Positions 20,575 through 22,476 of a DNA stretch of 22,476 nucleotides are shown in pieces; positions within the stretch are counted from its first letter, which is position 1; every line of letters starts with the position of its first letter. A program made the translations under genes and the position numbers. Below the pieces are notes generated by a model. That model was not told the DNA's origin. It saw nothing but the letters and a program-made list of their open reading frames with translations, and ran no database searches. The DNA comes from DATBMA01 sp036555105 (GTDB taxonomy: Bacteria; Actinomycetota; Acidimicrobiia; Spongiisociales; ZC4RG35): NCBI GenBank assembly GCA_036555105.1, contig DATBMA010000119.1, positions 1-22,476 of the forward strand. Reading direction: 5' to 3'.

Positions 20575-21707
20575 GCGATGGCTCCTTTCTCGTCTGGTTG
20601 GTTGAGATACCCGTCGAGAGATCGACCGGCATCAGGAAGAGCTTCCAAGCGCAGGGCGTAGCTGGCGTTGTCGTTGGCATCGAGCTGGACCCGCAGGAGG
20701 CCCGCCCCCCGGAGCACTGCCAGGTGATGGTGGACAGTCGACTTGGCGAGGCCGAGGTGCTCGGTCAGCTCGGCCAGGGTGGCCGTGCCCCGCAGCGAGA
20801 TAAGGCGCAGGATCCGAAGCCGGTTCTCATCGGCCAGGGCCTTGTAGGCCTCGAGCAGCCATCCTGGGGGCGCTTCGGGATCGGCGGTGAGGTGCTCCGA
20901 GTCGACCGGGTAGCAGACGATCATCGTCGACTCGTGGTCAGTGACGAGCGTCCACGGCCGGAGGCTGACTGTCGGCACGAGCACCAGCCTTGCGACCCCG
21001 ACCGGCATCTCGAAGCTGATGCCCTTGGTGATGTCCTCGATCAGGGCCGGGAGAGAGGTCGTCTTGGCCAGCTTGGCCCGGGTGGCGGTCGCATCCGCCG
21101 TTAATGGGCCTGCCCACTCCTTCTCGAATGGCAGGAAGGCGTCCGAGCGAATGGCTCGCAGCGTACCGGCCAGGCGTCCCGCCACCTCCGCCTCCGGCAA
21201 CGTCAGCAACCGATGCATGGCAGCCCGCTTGCGCTTGGGGATGTGCTTGCCAGACGGCCCCTCGAGTAGCCGGTCGCCGGCGGCCAGGTCGCCGGCGGCG
21301 GCCGCGTCGAGATCTGCCTCGACCTTGGTGGGATCGGCCGCCTCCATCGCACAATGAGCGGCCAGCATCTGTCGCCGCAACCAGCGCCCATCCTGTTCGC
21401 CCAGCCAGGTCAACATGGCCTCGGGGTCGGTCGTGGGCGCCTGCTCGAGGATCCCGAGAAGGTTCAGCCACAGCGCTCCGTAGTCGCCTCCCACCTCCGC
21501 CATCGCCGCCTTGGTGTCGCTCGACAGCGAGGAACGGAAACGGTCGAACCAGCCCTTGCCCAACTCGTGGGCGGCCACCTTGTCGTCGGCCCCCAGCGCC
21601 GACCACAGCACCAAGATCAAGTCGAACAGCGGGGAAGGCTTGACCACAGCGGCCAAGCCTCGGGGGCGGTTGCGCTGATCGTGCAGGGTGCGGAGTTCGC
21701 TCGGCAT
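20571..21707 (-). CDS. DUF5937 / ArsR-type winged-helix transcriptional regulator
   Basis: This is a predicted repressor of 378 residues. The C-terminal 100 residues form an ArsR winged helix: LLEAYKALADENRLRILRLI, TLAELTEHLGLAKSTVHHHL with the recognition helix, then LRGAGLLRVQLDANDNASY as wing. The long N-terminal part (about 1-270) resembles the DUF5937 ligand-sensing region found before such domains in actinobacteria. The metal-binding CxC motif of true ArsR/SmtB sensors is missing, so a metal signal is unlikely. The ATG at 21707 was chosen for an AGGAAAG site upstream and because its promoter lies at 21755-21782. An operator-like palindrome brackets that promoter's -10 box. The small 56-residue gene is coupled downstream; a FAD oxidoreductase gene is divergent. 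Confidence 0.88.
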   Translation of the reverse strand: MPSELRTLHDQRNRPRGLAAVVKPSPLFDLILVLWSALGADDKVAAHELGKGWFDRFRSSLSSDTKAAMAEVGGDYGALWLNLLGILEQAPTTDPEAMLTWLGEQDGRWLRRQMLAAHCAMEAADPTKVEADLDAAAAGDLAAGDRLLEGPSGKHIPKRKRAAMHRLLTLPEAEVAGRLAGTLRAIRSDAFLPFEKEWAGPLTADATATRAKLAKTTSLPALIEDITKGISFEMPVGVARLVLVPTVSLRPWTLVTDHESTMIVCYPVDSEHLTADPEAPPGWLLEAYKALADENRLRILRLISLRGTATLAELTEHLGLAKSTVHHHLAVLRGAGLLRVQLDANDNASYALRLEALPDAGRSLDGYLNQPDEKGAIA

Positions 21708-21747
21708 CGCTCGTTTTACTTTCCTAGTCCCTTGGACCTTTTTGGAT

Positions 21748-21771
21748 CGTTCGAAGGATATCGAACGTTCG
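21748..21771. promoter_or_regulatory. Candidate operator for the DUF5937/ArsR regulator
   Basis: CGTTCGA (21748-21754) and TCGAACG (21761-21767) are perfect inverted repeats separated by 6 bases. A second palindrome, CGAACGTTCG (21762-21771), overlaps the right arm. The 6-base spacer is exactly the -10 box of the regulator's promoter, so binding there would block its own transcription. Control of the divergent gene from the same site is possible. Confidence 0.65.
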
Positions 21772-21782
21772 GGATTTGTCAA
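21755..21782 (-). promoter_or_regulatory. Promoter of the DUF5937/ArsR regulator gene
   Basis: On the minus strand a perfect TTGACA (21777-21782) and TATCCT (21755-21760) are 16 bases apart. It is the best consensus promoter in the window. Transcription would begin near 21748, leaving a leader of about 40 bases with the AGGAAAG ribosome site. The local A+T-rich sequence is distinct from its GC-rich surroundings. Confidence 0.65.
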
Positions 21783-21838
21783 GTCGGCGATCCGGGCTGA
21801 GAAGTGCTTGCTGGGGAGCGGGCCGGGGCGGGGGCAGA

Positions 21839-22476
21839 ATGTCGAAGGTGGTCGAATACGACGCGGTCGTGGTGGGATCCGGCCCCAACGGCTTGGCAGC
21901 TGCGGTCGCCATCGCCCAGGCCGGCCGCAAGGTGGTGGTCTTCGAGGCTTCGCCCACGATCGGGGGCGGGGCCCGCACCGCCGAGCTGACCCTTCCCGGG
22001 TTCCGGCACGACGTCTGCTCGGCCGTCCACCCTTTGGCGGCGGGGTCGCCGTTTTTCCGGTCGCTACCGCTCGAGGAGCATGGCCTCGAATGGGTCCATC
22101 CCGACCATCCGCTGGGCCACCCGCTGAGCCCGCGCGAGGCCGTGATCGTCCACCGCTCGATCGTGGCGACTTCGGCCGGGCTCGATGAGACCGACGCCGA
22201 GGAGTACCAGCGCAGGGTGGGCTGGGTGGTCGAGAACTGGGACGAACTCGAGGGCCAGCTGCTGGGGCCGATCCTGCGGATCCCTGGACACCTCGGCCCG
22301 TACCTGAGATTTGGAGTCGTCGGAGCCCTGCCGGCAACCCAGGTGATGGCCGGCTTCTCATCGGAGGCGGCCAAAGCGGTCTTCGCAGGCGCCGCCGCCC
22401 ACTCCTTCCTTCCGCTCAACCGTCCCCTCACCGCGGCCTTTGGGCTCATCTATCTGGCCACGGCTCACAAGTGGGG
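21839..22476 (+). CDS. NAD(P)/FAD-dependent oxidoreductase, phytoene desaturase-like (partial)
   Basis: The first 212 codons of a flavoprotein are present; the frame runs off the right edge. Family members usually have about 480-530 residues. The N-terminus is the FAD-binding Rossmann fold: DAVVVGSGPNGLAAAVAIAQ with GxGxxG at residues 13-18, ending in Glu36 (VVVFEA) that binds the ribose, then TIGGGARTAEL. The segment FRHDVCSAVHPLAAGSPFF is characteristic of bacterial phytoene-desaturase-like (CrtI/PYROXD2-type) proteins. These act on isoprenoid or other lipid substrates, and membership does not prove carotenoid synthesis. The ATG was chosen with GGGGG just upstream; a GTG three codons later is an alternative. 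The gene is divergent from the ArsR-type regulator and may share its operator. Confidence 0.88.
   Translation, partial: MSKVVEYDAVVVGSGPNGLAAAVAIAQAGRKVVVFEASPTIGGGARTAELTLPGFRHDVCSAVHPLAAGSPFFRSLPLEEHGLEWVHPDHPLGHPLSPREAVIVHRSIVATSAGLDETDAEEYQRRVGWVVENWDELEGQLLGPILRIPGHLGPYLRFGVVGALPATQVMAGFSSEAAKAVFAGAAAHSFLPLNRPLTAAFGLIYLATAHKW

Overview
The window is GC-rich, gene-dense bacterial DNA from an actinobacterium. The evidence is an RpoB that follows the mycobacterial protein motif by motif, a WhiB iron-sulphur regulator, a NucS/EndoMS mismatch endonuclease, a DUF5937-type ArsR regulator, and many genes that appear to lack a 5' leader. The RpoB has its own variants and the gene order is not that of Mycobacterium or Streptomyces. 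I infer a deep-branching lineage such as Acidimicrobiia, but this is not proven.

Layout, left to right. Positions 1-2679 (minus) hold the first 893 codons of rpoB, with a perfect Shine-Dalgarno, a TTG start and its own promoter. Divergent from it is a coupled pair on the plus strand, a MarR-type regulator and an S9 oligopeptidase B-like protease, followed by an acyltransferase-3 membrane protein. Meeting these head-on is a coupled minus-strand pair: a class V aminotransferase-fold protein without the cysteine of true cysteine desulfurases, and a secreted M15 peptidase. Positions 8773-9013 hold a nearly perfect tandem duplication upstream of an RRM RNA-binding protein. WhiB and an acyl-CoA dehydrogenase (both minus) come next, then a divergent M20 metallopeptidase. 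NucS and TrmL form a minus-strand pair. A small probable lipoprotein is followed by an ABC exporter (ATPase plus two-FtsX-domain permease), then by an Asp-box beta-propeller protein coupled to a MoaD/ThiS-like protein. A DUF454 membrane protein overlaps the latter antisense. A class II fructose-bisphosphate aldolase is coupled to a small zinc-ribbon protein. Last come an autoregulated-looking DUF5937/ArsR regulator coupled to a 56-residue small protein (minus) and the start of a phytoene-desaturase-like FAD oxidoreductase running off the right edge.

The genes are largely housekeeping and metabolic, in short translationally coupled pairs (ATGA, GTGA or TGATG overlaps). I see no prophage, insertion sequence, CRISPR array, tRNA or rRNA. 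No intergenic stretch exceeds 300 bases.

I did not find a complete new system that I can vouch for. The strongest unexplained signals are: the duplicated structured 67-68-bp leader before the RRM gene; a MoaD/ThiS-like protein whose diglycine is buried 14 residues from its end, coupled to a beta-propeller gene; a recurrent TAnnnT-N6-8-ATG/GTG start architecture at eight genes; and an operator wrapped around the -10 box of the ArsR/small-protein unit.
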